DNA from: JAOZHU01 sp964506435
GTDB lineage: Archaea; Thermoproteota; Bathyarchaeia; Bathyarchaeales; Bathycorpusculaceae
NCBI GenBank assembly: GCA_964506435.1
Contig: CAZDLK010000015.1
Span: forward strand, 1 to 32,750
DNA length: 32,750 bases
Direction of reading: 5' to 3'
In this document: positions 22,983 through 31,730 of the stretch, piece by piece
How positions within the stretch are numbered: the first letter of the stretch is position 1
Layout: each line of letters opens with the position of its first letter
Notes under the pieces: model-generated
What the model was told of the DNA's origin: nothing
Databases searched by the model: none
Seen by the model: the letters and a program-made list of their open reading frames with translations, nothing else
Program-made: the position numbers and the translations under genes

Positions 22983-24968
22983 TCAGTTTGTGCCCTTGGA
23001 AACGCCGTGCGCTGTTTTTTCCCAGTAGAAAGGTCGCGTGATCAACTGTAGCAGACCCCGCCAAGCTGCGACGCTTATCAGCATCCAGTATACGGGCATA
23101 GTTAACGCTAAGGGAACGAAGCTGGTGCGTTTTTGTTTTATGCATGTCCAAAGGTACAGGAGCAGGAAAGATAGGTTGCCGACTACTAGGTTGAATATGC
23201 ATATTGCCTGTATTGGAAGGAGAAAGAGGCTGCCGAAAACCCATGGCACAAAAAGGCTGATTGCAGTTATCGCCCAAAGGAACGGGTTGATTATGGGCAT
23301 GTAGATTCCAGCGCCAAAAGTGAATTGAAACAGCAGATTTTTTCGCCAGCCGAGGTCTTGGAGAAGTTTTATTGGATGCCGCATGTGAACCAAGTACGTC
23401 TGTGTGTGCCCCTTGTACCATCGTGATCTCTGGCGAATCCAACTGCCGAGTTTAATGGTGGCTTCTTCGTAAGTGTATGCGTCCAGCATTGCGGTTCGCA
23501 GTTTTCTTCTTGAAAGTCTTATGCCAATGTCTGCGTCTTCAGTTACGTTGTACGGGTCCCAGCCGCCGAGGTCGCGTAGCTGGTTGACTTTGAAGTGGTT
23601 GCTTGTGCCGCCTAAGGGTATGGGTACATCGACTCTGTCCAAGCCTTCCAAGTAATAATCGTACCAATAGGAGTATTCGATTGAGAACCAGCCTGACAGC
23701 GCGTTTTCGTTGGCGTTGTAAAAGTTTAGTTTTGATTGGAGGCAGGCGATGTCTTCTGGCAAATTAGCAAAGGCTACTGCGGCTTTTTTCAGTTGGTCTT
23801 TGTCTGGGTTGTCTTCGGCGTCGAATATGACGCAGTATTTGCCTTTTGCTCGTAGTAAGCCGTAGTTGCAGGCTCTCGGTTTGGTCGTGATGTCAGCTAC
23901 TGGTATGACTACTGGGTCGAAGATTTTTAGGAATTCGCGGTAATTTTCAGGGGGTATGCCTTCTGCGAGTTTTGTGGGTTTTCCGAATAGTCCCAGCTTT
24001 TTTGCTTCAGTTAGTGTTTCTTCGTCTTTTTTTTCCATCAGGATTTTTACGTCAAGTTTGTCTTTGGGGTAGTCCATTTGGTACAGGTTTCGCATTACAC
24101 GCGGCAGAACTTTGGCTTCATGGTATACTGGAACAAGAACCGTGTAGACAGGCAGTTCCTCGTTTCTCACTTGGTCAAGCTGTTTATGCGAGAGATGAGC
24201 AATGCCTTGTGCTCCTTGAAAACCTCTTGCGGCAATGTAAATCTTCAACGGAGTGATAAGAAAGTAAACCACGTTTATCATAGCGAATAGAATAGCAAAA
24301 GTCCATGCGGCGCTGACTATGGTTGCAAGTAATAGCACTTCGATTATGCAGAAAATGAAGGTTTTTTGAGCCGTAGAAAAAACTTTGTGTGCTGATTCAT
24401 CAGGATTTCTGTAATACAGATCAAGTAGGGCAGTTTGCTTGTGAATTTCACTGTACACTTTTTCCTTAGCCATTTCCACTGAATCCAAAGAAGTAACGAT
24501 CCACGTGATTTGCCGTTCACCCAGCAACTGCTGCAGAACCATTATGGCTTTGCGGTTCAAAGGGTTCGCTAACGCCATGTTTGCCGTAGTTTTGGTGATT
24601 TGCAGTGGAATGATGAGAAAATCTTCTATAACACGATAGGGAAGAGCAGTTAAAAATCGACATGCGTTTCCACTGGCACATAACTTTTTGATTTCCGCCA
24701 GCGTCATAAATGGTAATCCCAATTCCGCGGCAAGCTCCTTGAAGAAACTTTCAGGCACTTTCACTTTTGCCTTCCGCAGCATCGAAACTACGTTTTCTGC
24801 TTTGACTTCAGGGTTTTCCACAATTTTTGTTTCCGTGACGCCGTGCTTTTTCAACAAAAGAATAAGTTCTTCTTTGGTGACGCGAACGGTTACGCGCGGT
24901 GTTTCCTGAGGCTGACTTGGGACACTGCTTATTTCGACTCTTTCAGTTTCAACACTGCGCGCTTCCAT
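22983..24968 (-). CDS. GT2 glycosyltransferase with N-terminal MshEN-like domain
   Basis: The 661-residue protein is a membrane glycosyltransferase of the cellulose-synthase-like class. After a charged start, residues 75-175 match the MshEN / T2SSE N-terminal fold (FFKELAAELGLPFMTLAEIK, then MALANPLNRKAIMVL), a domain that binds cyclic di-nucleotides in some bacterial proteins. Two helices at about 203-245 lead into the catalytic domain: PVYHEAKVLP (280-289), DAED (383-386), TEDAD (475-479) and QRSRW (512-516). Four or more helices follow from about 525 to 640. It probably moves sugars onto a surface polymer; the acceptor is unknown. In bacteria, MshEN plus GT2 occurs in NfrB-like proteins. 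Whether this domain binds a nucleotide here is unproven. Confidence 0.85.
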   Translation of the reverse strand: MEARSVETERVEISSVPSQPQETPRVTVRVTKEELILLLKKHGVTETKIVENPEVKAENVVSMLRKAKVKVPESFFKELAAELGLPFMTLAEIKKLCASGNACRFLTALPYRVIEDFLIIPLQITKTTANMALANPLNRKAIMVLQQLLGERQITWIVTSLDSVEMAKEKVYSEIHKQTALLDLYYRNPDESAHKVFSTAQKTFIFCIIEVLLLATIVSAAWTFAILFAMINVVYFLITPLKIYIAARGFQGAQGIAHLSHKQLDQVRNEELPVYTVLVPVYHEAKVLPRVMRNLYQMDYPKDKLDVKILMEKKDEETLTEAKKLGLFGKPTKLAEGIPPENYREFLKIFDPVVIPVADITTKPRACNYGLLRAKGKYCVIFDAEDNPDKDQLKKAAVAFANLPEDIACLQSKLNFYNANENALSGWFSIEYSYWYDYYLEGLDRVDVPIPLGGTSNHFKVNQLRDLGGWDPYNVTEDADIGIRLSRRKLRTAMLDAYTYEEATIKLGSWIRQRSRWYKGHTQTYLVHMRHPIKLLQDLGWRKNLLFQFTFGAGIYMPIINPFLWAITAISLFVPWVFGSLFLLPIQAICIFNLVVGNLSFLLLYLWTCIKQKRTSFVPLALTMPVYWMLISVAAWRGLLQLITRPFYWEKTAHGVSKGTN

Positions 24969-25056
24969 TATTATTACCTGCTTAAGTCAGATGCCTCTAG
25001 TTTAAAGTTTTAACATGTTAAGAATTATGATTTTCGAATCAATATTGACCACACAC

Positions 25057-25066
25057 CTATATAAAA
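25057..25066 (+). promoter_or_regulatory. TATA box of the prs operon
   Basis: CTATATAAAA would start transcripts near 25088 and leave a leader of about 110 bases before the prs start. No other gene is visible in 24969-25198, which otherwise is AT-rich and unremarkable. Confidence 0.45.
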
Positions 25067-25198
25067 ACAATTAACGCGCAAATTCAACAAAAAACAACCG
25101 TTCCCAAGAACCGTGTCTACGACAAGATTTCAAAGAGTTCAGAGAGTAAAGCTAAAAACCTGATAAACATATTCTATGGGCAGAGTGTGAAAGCGAAA

Positions 25199-26071
25199 AT
25201 GAAAATTGTTCTTGGTCCTGCCAGCAGGGAGTTAGGCGAGAAAATCGCTGAGTTAACAGGCTTTGAAAAGGTGCCTGTTGTGTATAAGACGTTTCCAGAT
25301 GGTGAAGCGTACGTTCGCTTAGACGGTTCAGTTCAAGATGAGCATGCGGTAATAGTGCAGACCACAAGTGCACCGCAGGATAATCGGCTTATGCAGTTAG
25401 CGTTCATGGCTGATGCAGCCAAAAGAAACGGCGCACGCAAAGTAACGGCGGTTGTGCCTTATTTGGCGTATGCGCGTCAAGACAAAATGTTCTTGCAGGG
25501 TGAAAACATCAGCGTCGAAACTGTCGGCAGCATGCTTTCCGCTGCTGGGGTGAACGAGCTAATCACAGTTAACGTGCATCAGGCAGATGCTTTGGCGAAG
25601 TTTCCGTTTCCAGCGCGAAGCCTCAGCGCAATTCCGCTTTTAGCTGAGTATTTTGTTAAGCGCGGCATGCGGAAAGCGTTTGCGCTGTCGCCTGACAAGG
25701 GCGCTTTGCATATTGCTCAGCAAGCGCAGCAGGTTTTAGGCGGCGAATGTGGAAATTTGGATAAGCAGCGTGACCGCTACACGGGACAGACAACTCAAAC
25801 TGGCAAGGGCTTGAACGTGAAGGGGCAGACGGTTATCATTTTTGACGACATCATCAGCACTGGCGGAACTATCGTTGGCGCAGCAAAGATTCTTCGTGAA
25901 CTATGCGCAGCTCACGTTTTTACTGCTTGTGTGCATGGTTTGCTGGTTGGTGATGCGGAAAAACGGATTCTTGACGCTGGAGTTGAGGAAATCGTGGGCA
26001 CTGATAGTGTTCCTAGCAGCGTGAGCAAGGTTTCGTTGGCACCATTGATAAGCAACGCGCTAAAGGCGTAG
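25199..26071 (+). CDS. prs: Ribose-phosphate pyrophosphokinase (PRPP synthase)
   Basis: The enzyme (290 aa) transfers pyrophosphate from ATP to ribose 5-phosphate and makes PRPP for nucleotide, His and Trp synthesis. Visible motifs are FPDGEAYVRL, the DNRLMQLAFMADAAKR helix, RQDKMFLQGENIS (flexible loop), and the PRPP-binding loop IFDDIISTGGT. ATG 25199 begins MKIVLGPASRELG, the usual archaeal start; GTG 25187 adds four residues and is less likely. It heads an operon with the tRNA methyltransferase (4 bases later) and RNase Z. Confidence 0.9.
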   Translation: MKIVLGPASRELGEKIAELTGFEKVPVVYKTFPDGEAYVRLDGSVQDEHAVIVQTTSAPQDNRLMQLAFMADAAKRNGARKVTAVVPYLAYARQDKMFLQGENISVETVGSMLSAAGVNELITVNVHQADALAKFPFPARSLSAIPLLAEYFVKRGMRKAFALSPDKGALHIAQQAQQVLGGECGNLDKQRDRYTGQTTQTGKGLNVKGQTVIIFDDIISTGGTIVGAAKILRELCAAHVFTACVHGLLVGDAEKRILDAGVEEIVGTDSVPSSVSKVSLAPLISNALKA

Positions 26072-26075
26072 CAGC

Positions 26076-27113
26076 GTGGCTAAACTCTTTTTTCTTCTCA
26101 GCGGCGAATTCGAATCCCTCTCGTTCGCTGAGTTGAAAGCTATTTTGGAAACTGAAGGCTACGCTTACACGCTAACGGAAAAGCTTGACCAAACCGTACG
26201 TTTAGAAGCAGACGCCGACAGCGTCACGCAAGTGCATCGCAGGTCATCGTACACGCGAGTTTGCGCGCTGGAACTGTTCACCTGCCCTGCAAGCCCTGAG
26301 GCAATAACTGAAGCTGTCCACTCCATAGATTTTAAGACCATTATAGACAAAGACGCAACATTCGAAGTGCGCATAAGACGCATCAAAGAATACTCCACCA
26401 AAGACGCCACAATGACCCTGGAAAGTTTACTGGGCAAACTTATCCTCCAAAACGCGAAACACGCCAAAGTCAACCTCTCAAAACCTGACAAAACATTCTT
26501 CGGCATCCTCACCAACGGCAAACTTGTTTTCGGAGTGAAACTCGCTGAAATTCAACCCAAACCCTTCGTGGAGCGCAGACCACGCAAAAAACCGTTCTTT
26601 CACCCGTCAGCAATGAACAGTAAACTGGCACGCTGCATGGTTAACCTTGCGCATGCACGCGAAAACGCCTACTTGCTGGACCCGTTCTGCGGCACAGGAA
26701 CCACCATCATAGAAGCAGCGCTCATCGGCGTAAAAGCAATCGGCATTGATGTGCAGCGCAGAATGGCTGACGGTGCAAAACAGAACCTTACGCATTTCAG
26801 CTTAAAGCCAGAAGCGATAATTATCGCGGATGCGCGTAAACTCCCGCTTACGCAGGTTGACTGCGTCGTCACAGACCCACCATACGGCAAAAGCGCAACC
26901 ACGCTCAAAAGCAACACTAAAGCAATTGTTGAAGGCGTTTTAACCTCTGCACGCGAACTTCTCCATGCAGGGCAACGAATTTGTATAGCTTCGCCTAAAA
27001 CAATAGGCATCAAAGCAGTGGGCACGCAGTTAGGCTATAGGCATTTGGAGTCGCATTACGCTTACGTGCATAGGACTTTGACGCGGGAAGTAGCGGTGTT
27101 CGAAAAAACGTGA
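26076..27113 (+). CDS. tRNA (guanine10-N2)-methyltransferase, Trm-G10 type
   Basis: The protein (345 aa) is a THUMP-domain methyltransferase. The N-terminal half binds tRNA (THUMP around residues 50-165). The C-terminal half holds motif I LLDPFCGTGTT and the catalytic motif IV TDPPYG (266-271), typical of exocyclic amino methylation. Archaeal members make N2-methyl- or N2,N2-dimethylguanosine at position 10. GTG 26076 is four bases after the prs stop, with GCAG before it, so translation is probably coupled. The stop is two bases upstream of an in-frame GTG of the next gene. Other THUMP methyltransferases (for example for position 6) remain possible. Confidence 0.85.
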   Translation: MAKLFFLLSGEFESLSFAELKAILETEGYAYTLTEKLDQTVRLEADADSVTQVHRRSSYTRVCALELFTCPASPEAITEAVHSIDFKTIIDKDATFEVRIRRIKEYSTKDATMTLESLLGKLILQNAKHAKVNLSKPDKTFFGILTNGKLVFGVKLAEIQPKPFVERRPRKKPFFHPSAMNSKLARCMVNLAHARENAYLLDPFCGTGTTIIEAALIGVKAIGIDVQRRMADGAKQNLTHFSLKPEAIIIADARKLPLTQVDCVVTDPPYGKSATTLKSNTKAIVEGVLTSARELLHAGQRICIASPKTIGIKAVGTQLGYRHLESHYAYVHRTLTREVAVFEKT

Positions 27114-27126
27114 GGTGCAACGAGCA

Positions 27127-28050
27127 ATGAGCATGTGGGTGGCGTTCTTGGGAACGGCTGCAAGCGTTCCAACTTCTAAACGAAGCTTGCCAGCTGTGCT
27201 CATTCAACGCGGAAACGAACTGCTAATGTTCGACTGCGGCGAAGGCGCGCAACGCCAGATGATTACGGCAAAAGCTGGTTTCCACAAGAAAATGAAACTG
27301 TTCATTTCACACCTGCACGGCGACCACGTGCTGGGTTTGCCTGGGCTTCTGCAGACGATGGCGTTGATGAACAGGCAAAAGAAAGTGGAGGTTTATGCGC
27401 CTGAAGGAATGAAGCAGTTCTTGGAGGGCACGCAGGAAGTTCTGCAGTTTGGCTTGACGTTTTCAGTTGAAATTCACGAAATATGCTCTGCTGGCATCGT
27501 GTGTAGTGAAGAAGAGTATGTGGTTGAGGCTGCGTGGGCGAATCATGCAGTTCCCAGTTTGGCTTATGCGTTTGTGGAAAAGCCGCGTTCAGGCAGGTTT
27601 CATCCTGACAAAGCCAAAGCGCTAGGTGTTCCTGAAGGTGAATTATGGTCCAAGCTTCAACACGGCGAACAAGTTAAGCTGCCAAACGGCACAATTGTAG
27701 CGCCTGAACAGGTTTTAGGCAAGTTGAGGCAGGGAAGAAAAATCGTTTATTCAGGCGACACAAAGCCATTTGAAGGTTTTGCGCGGTTTGCTGCTGGCGC
27801 TGACTTGCTGATTCATGAAGCTACTTTGGATGATGCGTTGGCGGAAAAGGCTGCGGAGGATGGGCATTCTACGCCTAGCCAAGCGGCTGAAGCTGCGGCG
27901 AAAGCAAAAGCGAAGAAGCTGGTTTTGACGCATATAAGCGCCAGATACACAGATGCCACCGTGCTGTTGGAGCAGGCGCAGAAAGTTTTCAAGGACACGG
28001 TTGTTGCTGAGGATTTTATGCGCTTGGAGCTGCCGCTTCCAGCCTGCTAA
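27127..28050 (+). CDS. rnz: Ribonuclease Z (tRNA 3' endonuclease)
   Basis: The enzyme (307 aa) removes the 3' trailer from pre-tRNA. The metallo-beta-lactamase signature HLHGDH is at residues 62-67, preceded by LMFDCGEGAQRQM. Further metal ligands are visible in the NHAVPSLAYAF, YSGDTKPF and LTHISARY segments, and the exosite region lies between. ATG 27127 is chosen because GAGGTG (27112-27117) sits nine bases upstream; GTG 27115 falls inside that site. It follows the tRNA methyltransferase by 13 bases, so two tRNA-maturation genes are coupled. The TIM-barrel gene ends tail-to-tail four bases downstream. Confidence 0.93.
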   Translation: MSMWVAFLGTAASVPTSKRSLPAVLIQRGNELLMFDCGEGAQRQMITAKAGFHKKMKLFISHLHGDHVLGLPGLLQTMALMNRQKKVEVYAPEGMKQFLEGTQEVLQFGLTFSVEIHEICSAGIVCSEEEYVVEAAWANHAVPSLAYAFVEKPRSGRFHPDKAKALGVPEGELWSKLQHGEQVKLPNGTIVAPEQVLGKLRQGRKIVYSGDTKPFEGFARFAAGADLLIHEATLDDALAEKAAEDGHSTPSQAAEAAAKAKAKKLVLTHISARYTDATVLLEQAQKVFKDTVVAEDFMRLELPLPAC

Positions 28051-28054
28051 ACGC

Positions 28055-28837
28055 TTAAGCAAGTAGCTGCGTTAGCTTGGATAAGCTTTCTTCAGCGTGC
28101 TCCACGGATTCAACTATGACTGTTTTGTCGTAAGTTATTTCCTTCAGTGTTTGGGCGAATTGTTGCCAATCTATTTTTCCGTAGCCTATGCCCAAGTGCT
28201 GGTCAAATTCGCCCATGTTGTCGCTTGCGTGAATGTGCACGATTTTATCCTTAAATGTCCTCAGAAACGGTTCAATCTGCTTGCTTATGTTCGCGTGCCC
28301 CACGTCCAAAACCAAGTCTAAATCCAAATTTGTCTCCTCGAAGAATCTTGCGAAGTTCTCCACGCTTTTTATGATGAACGGGTAGGGTTCAGGCAAGTTC
28401 TCCAACGCTATCTTCACGCCGTATTCTTCAGCCGTTTTATGCAGCAAGTCTATGCTTTGCTGGTTTTGCGTCCAGTCTTTGCCTGGATAAAAGCTGCTGA
28501 TGCCTGTTTGCATGCCTGAATGAAACACCCACAACTGAGCGTTCAACGCGTTTGCGTAACCCATAGACTCTTTCAGCCGCTTAAGCGACGTGTTCAAAAT
28601 AGGCTTCGACGGTGAAGCGATGTTTATATCTGCGAAAGGCGCATGCAACGTGTACATTAAACCATAAGATTTCGCTGCTTCATTGAGCGTTTGGACGCGT
28701 TTCTTGTTCAGCGCGTGCAAGCCGTCATCCACAATTTCTATGCGCGGCGTTTTCACGGTGGCTAAACGCTTAACCATCTTGCTGAAGGGGTCGCCTAACG
28801 TGTAAAGCATTGAAAGACCAATTTTTGGCTTAGGCAT
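28055..28837 (-). CDS. Sugar phosphate isomerase/epimerase or AP endonuclease 2-like TIM barrel
   Basis: The 260-residue protein has the TIM-barrel fold of the xylose isomerase-like superfamily. Metal-ligand positions are visible in YTLHAPFADINIA, WVFHSGMQ, IALENLPEP, LDLVLDVGHANI, VHIHASDNMGEFDQHLGIG and VIVESVE. Members either isomerise sugars or, as endonuclease IV, cut DNA at abasic sites. The single-domain length and the HASDN motif favour a sugar isomerase/epimerase; the substrate is unknown. It has its own TATA box at 28951-28960 and a leader of about 95 bases. Confidence 0.75.
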   Translation of the reverse strand: MPKPKIGLSMLYTLGDPFSKMVKRLATVKTPRIEIVDDGLHALNKKRVQTLNEAAKSYGLMYTLHAPFADINIASPSKPILNTSLKRLKESMGYANALNAQLWVFHSGMQTGISSFYPGKDWTQNQQSIDLLHKTAEEYGVKIALENLPEPYPFIIKSVENFARFFEETNLDLDLVLDVGHANISKQIEPFLRTFKDKIVHIHASDNMGEFDQHLGIGYGKIDWQQFAQTLKEITYDKTVIVESVEHAEESLSKLTQLLA

Positions 28838-28950
28838 GCGCGTTTCACTTCTGGTTTGAAGGTTTACTTTCAGATTCGCGCCTAATAACCTAATCTAATC
28901 GTTTTTGATTTTTCTGAAGAACTTGCGTGCTCTGAGGCACTATATCCCCC

Positions 28951-28960
28951 TTTTATATAC
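28951..28960 (-). promoter_or_regulatory. TATA box of the TIM-barrel gene
   Basis: GTATATAAAA on the minus strand lies about 115 bases before the ATG at 28837, just after the stop of the preceding minus-strand gene. It suggests that the TIM-barrel gene is transcribed on its own. Confidence 0.5.
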
Positions 28961-28973
28961 TTCGCATGTTGCT

Positions 28974-30686
28974 TTAGCTCACTTGCGTCCGGCGTTTCTT
29001 GATGTAGCGCAAGCTGCTTACTGTGACAACAGCTATTGCTGCAACCACAATTGCGGCTAACAGGATGAGGCTAAGTTCGGTGTTTTCTGTTGTCGTGTTT
29101 GTGTTGTCAGGTGTAGGTGTTGGAGTGGACGGGTTTTCTATTAGCCTTGGGGTTGACGGGGTTGAGAAGGGGTTCATGAGTGGGTAGTTGTCTTGGTTGT
29201 TGTCGTCAATGACGTATGGTGTGTCGCCTACGCCGTCGCGGTTCTGGTCAGTTCCGTTGTAGCCGCGCCAGTAATTGCCATCCCACTCGTTATTAACTGA
29301 CTCGTAATACTGGTCCAGCGGCCACTGTAACGCGTAGTGCTGTTCAGAAACGTGCTTTTGGTTGCTGATGAGATTGTTTTGGCTGAAGCTGTTGTCGTTG
29401 GAGCTGAATACGCTGATGCCGACGTTGCAGTCTGATATTTGGTTCTTGATGATACGGTTGCTGCTGGATGTTGAAACGATAATGCCCGCTACGCATTTTG
29501 TTATCATGTTCTCAGAGACGCGAATATCTGCTGAACCGCTTAGCTTGATGCCTTCCATGGTGACTGTATTGTTGGTCACTGTGCTATTGCGGGTTGATGT
29601 TAGGGTCACGCCGCCGCTTCCAACGTAGTTTCCAGTAACAAGTATAGTTTGGGAGCTCACAATGCTGATTCCCGCTCCAACAGGCAGTTGATTGTTTTTT
29701 ATGATCGAGTTTGTTGTTGAGAACAAGCTGATGCCGTTCGAGTTGTAGCTTGCACTGGCTGAGTTGTTGTAAACCTGCACGTTTTCCACAGTAATTTTTG
29801 TGCAGTTATACAGAACCACGTAGCCTGCGTCAACGGGAACCGTTTTGTCCTGCTCATTAATCCAGCAGCAGACAGGCTTTCCATCCACCGTGTTTGAAGC
29901 GTCTATGATGTTCGAAGCTGAAGGAAACGTATCAAAGTCGAAGGCTCTTCTATTGTTCAATAGCACGTTGTTTCTCAGTTCACCTGCACTTGAGGGAAAC
30001 TCGATGCCTACGCCACTGTTGTCTGCGATGTAATTACCAGTGATAATAGCGCCGCTTCCAGCCACGTAGATGCCTGAGCCATCGTTTGCAAAAATCCTGC
30101 AGTCGCGAATCACGTTTTTTGACCCGCTGTCCCAAATTGCTTTTCCACCGGAATGGCCTTCCGTTAAATTGACCTTTGAAACTATGTTGTTTGTGCCTGC
30201 TAATTCTATTCCGTAGCCAAACTCCACAATTTCCATGTTAGTGATAACCATATTGTTTGTTCCGACAAATTCTGGATTGCGGTTGATGTCTCGGCTTCCA
30301 GCGGATATTGCGAAGCCGCCAGCGCCTTGAACCTGCAGCTTGTAGCCTGCGCCGTCAACAACGATGTTATCTTTCTCAATTACAAGGCGTCCATAAACGT
30401 CTCCAGTGAACGTGTAGTAATCTCCAAGAATGCTGCGGCTTATCGGCACATCTGGATGCGTGTCATAGACATACGTACCGTTATCGCACAGGTAGTCCAT
30501 TACGAAGCTGCCGTCGGACATGATGGTTATTTGTTTATGTATCACTTCTGGCTCGGCGGGTTGCGCCGAGACTTCCAGTGAAGCCATCGTAGAGTTCTCT
30601 TCGGTCCGGTTCACGAGCGCTGTCGTGGCTATCGCTGAGAATAGAAGCGCCAAAATGACTGTTAGTACCAATGCCTTTCTCTTCAT
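28974..30686 (-). CDS. Surface protein with NosD-like parallel beta-helix
   Basis: The protein (570 aa) has a signal peptide (KALVLTVILALLFSAIATTA), a right-handed parallel beta-helix of many short N-rich turns (for example GIYVAGSGAIITGNYIADN, SRNSTVTNNTV), the NosD-type closing phrase WDGNYWRGYNGTDQNRDGVG then DTPYVIDDN, a Thr/Pro linker and a C-terminal anchor (LILLAAIVVAAIAVVTV). It probably sits on the cell surface and binds carbohydrate or another ligand; NosD itself serves copper insertion, but no nos genes are near. ATG 30686 (fourth codon of the open frame) is preferred because it starts MKRKALV. No cysteine-rich motif is seen. Confidence 0.8.
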   Translation of the reverse strand: MKRKALVLTVILALLFSAIATTALVNRTEENSTMASLEVSAQPAEPEVIHKQITIMSDGSFVMDYLCDNGTYVYDTHPDVPISRSILGDYYTFTGDVYGRLVIEKDNIVVDGAGYKLQVQGAGGFAISAGSRDINRNPEFVGTNNMVITNMEIVEFGYGIELAGTNNIVSKVNLTEGHSGGKAIWDSGSKNVIRDCRIFANDGSGIYVAGSGAIITGNYIADNSGVGIEFPSSAGELRNNVLLNNRRAFDFDTFPSASNIIDASNTVDGKPVCCWINEQDKTVPVDAGYVVLYNCTKITVENVQVYNNSASASYNSNGISLFSTTNSIIKNNQLPVGAGISIVSSQTILVTGNYVGSGGVTLTSTRNSTVTNNTVTMEGIKLSGSADIRVSENMITKCVAGIIVSTSSSNRIIKNQISDCNVGISVFSSNDNSFSQNNLISNQKHVSEQHYALQWPLDQYYESVNNEWDGNYWRGYNGTDQNRDGVGDTPYVIDDNNQDNYPLMNPFSTPSTPRLIENPSTPTPTPDNTNTTTENTELSLILLAAIVVAAIAVVTVSSLRYIKKRRTQVS

Positions 30687-30742
30687 ACGCACCAAATCTA
30701 TTAGGGGCTGTTCATGCTGTAAAAGCGTTTTTGTAAAGCTTT

Positions 30743-30782
30743 CTTGACTAAGCAGCCTGTTTCATAGTCAAGGTTTCTTGAC
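30743..30782. repeat. CTTGAC / GTCAAG repeats upstream of the NosD-like gene
   Basis: CTTGAC occurs at 30743-30748 and 30777-30782, with its complement GTCAAG at 30767-30772. The last two form an inverted repeat around GTTT. The cluster sits about 60-95 bases upstream of the surface-protein start and may be a regulator site. The rest of 30687-30916 shows no gene. Confidence 0.35.
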
Positions 30783-30916
30783 AAACACTAAAATTCGAGC
30801 CATGCCCGCTTTGTCCACCAATCGCCTCGCAATTCTCCATCATTTTTGACTATTATCACAAAAAGCCTTATGAACGAAAAAGAGCATTCACACATCTAAA
30901 CGGGAATCATCCAAAC

Positions 30917-31573
30917 ATGAACACAGAGAAACTAAGAGTTAAAGCCATACTTTTCGACTTGGACGGCACAATAATAGACTCAAAACCCGCTTACATAGAA
31001 GCAGCACGCATCGCCTTCCAAGCGTTAGGACAAAAACCACCTGAACCTCAAACCGCCCTCCTAATTCCAAAAAGGCTAGAACAAAACCAGCCAATAGACG
31101 ACCTCATGCACGCAGACATCCAAAAATTCCTCGAAATTTACCTAAACTCCTTCTACAACATAGCATACATAAAAACTGCGCCTATACCCAACATTCACCT
31201 TACATTGGAAACGCTCCAGCAAAAAGCAAAACTCGCCATCGTCACCATGCGCAGCACTCCTGCAGCTGCAGTCACAAAGGAACTGCAAAACTTCAACTTA
31301 GCACAATACTTCACGCACATCATAACCGCCAACGACACATACAAGCCAAAGCCATCACCTGAAGCCCTCATAAAAGCCCTCAAAGCCATAAACGTCCAAA
31401 CACGCGACTGCCTCATTGCAGGCGACAGCGTGATCGATATCCAAGCAGGCAAAGCCGCAGGTGCAAAAACCGCAGCCGTCACGTCGGGGCTCTATTCGCA
31501 GCAGGAACTCGCAAAGTTAAACCCTGACCTGATTCTCAAGGACGCTACTCAACTCCCAGACTTCATCGAATAG
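30917..31573 (+). CDS. HAD-family phosphatase (phosphoglycolate phosphatase-like)
   Basis: The 218-residue protein is a haloacid-dehalogenase-type hydrolase with nucleophile D14 and acid D16 in FDLDGT. Motif II is IVTMRS, the motif III Lys lies in YKPKPSPEAL, and motif IV is AGDSVIDIQAG. A helical cap follows the first motif, as in phosphoglycolate phosphatase and beta-phosphoglucomutase. It removes phosphate from a small metabolite that cannot be named. The ATG at 30917 begins 230 bases downstream of the divergent surface-protein start. Confidence 0.85.
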   Translation: MNTEKLRVKAILFDLDGTIIDSKPAYIEAARIAFQALGQKPPEPQTALLIPKRLEQNQPIDDLMHADIQKFLEIYLNSFYNIAYIKTAPIPNIHLTLETLQQKAKLAIVTMRSTPAAAVTKELQNFNLAQYFTHIITANDTYKPKPSPEALIKALKAINVQTRDCLIAGDSVIDIQAGKAAGAKTAAVTSGLYSQQELAKLNPDLILKDATQLPDFIE

Positions 31574-31671
31574 GCTACTGGCAATTGCCCTGTTCTATCC
31601 GCGCATATTTCTAACTGCGAAATATTGCAGAAAACCGCCTAAACCACTTATAACGGCACAACAGAAGTAAG

Positions 31672-31681
31672 GTTAAATATA
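31672..31681 (+). promoter_or_regulatory. TATA-like box of the hypothetical gene at 31731
   Basis: GTTAAATATA lies about 50 bases before ATG 31731. The expected transcript start near 31705 falls after the in-frame GTG at 31701 and supports the ATG start. Confidence 0.4.
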
Positions 31682-31730
31682 CCCTCCTTACTAAATCAGT
31701 GTGGGAGAAGGCTTCAGAGCGGAAAGTAGA

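Noticed and set aside
22891..23442. Minus-strand frame of 183 codons across the ABC ATPase end and the glycosyltransferase
   Set aside because: It overlaps two well-supported genes in a different frame and has no recognisable domain.
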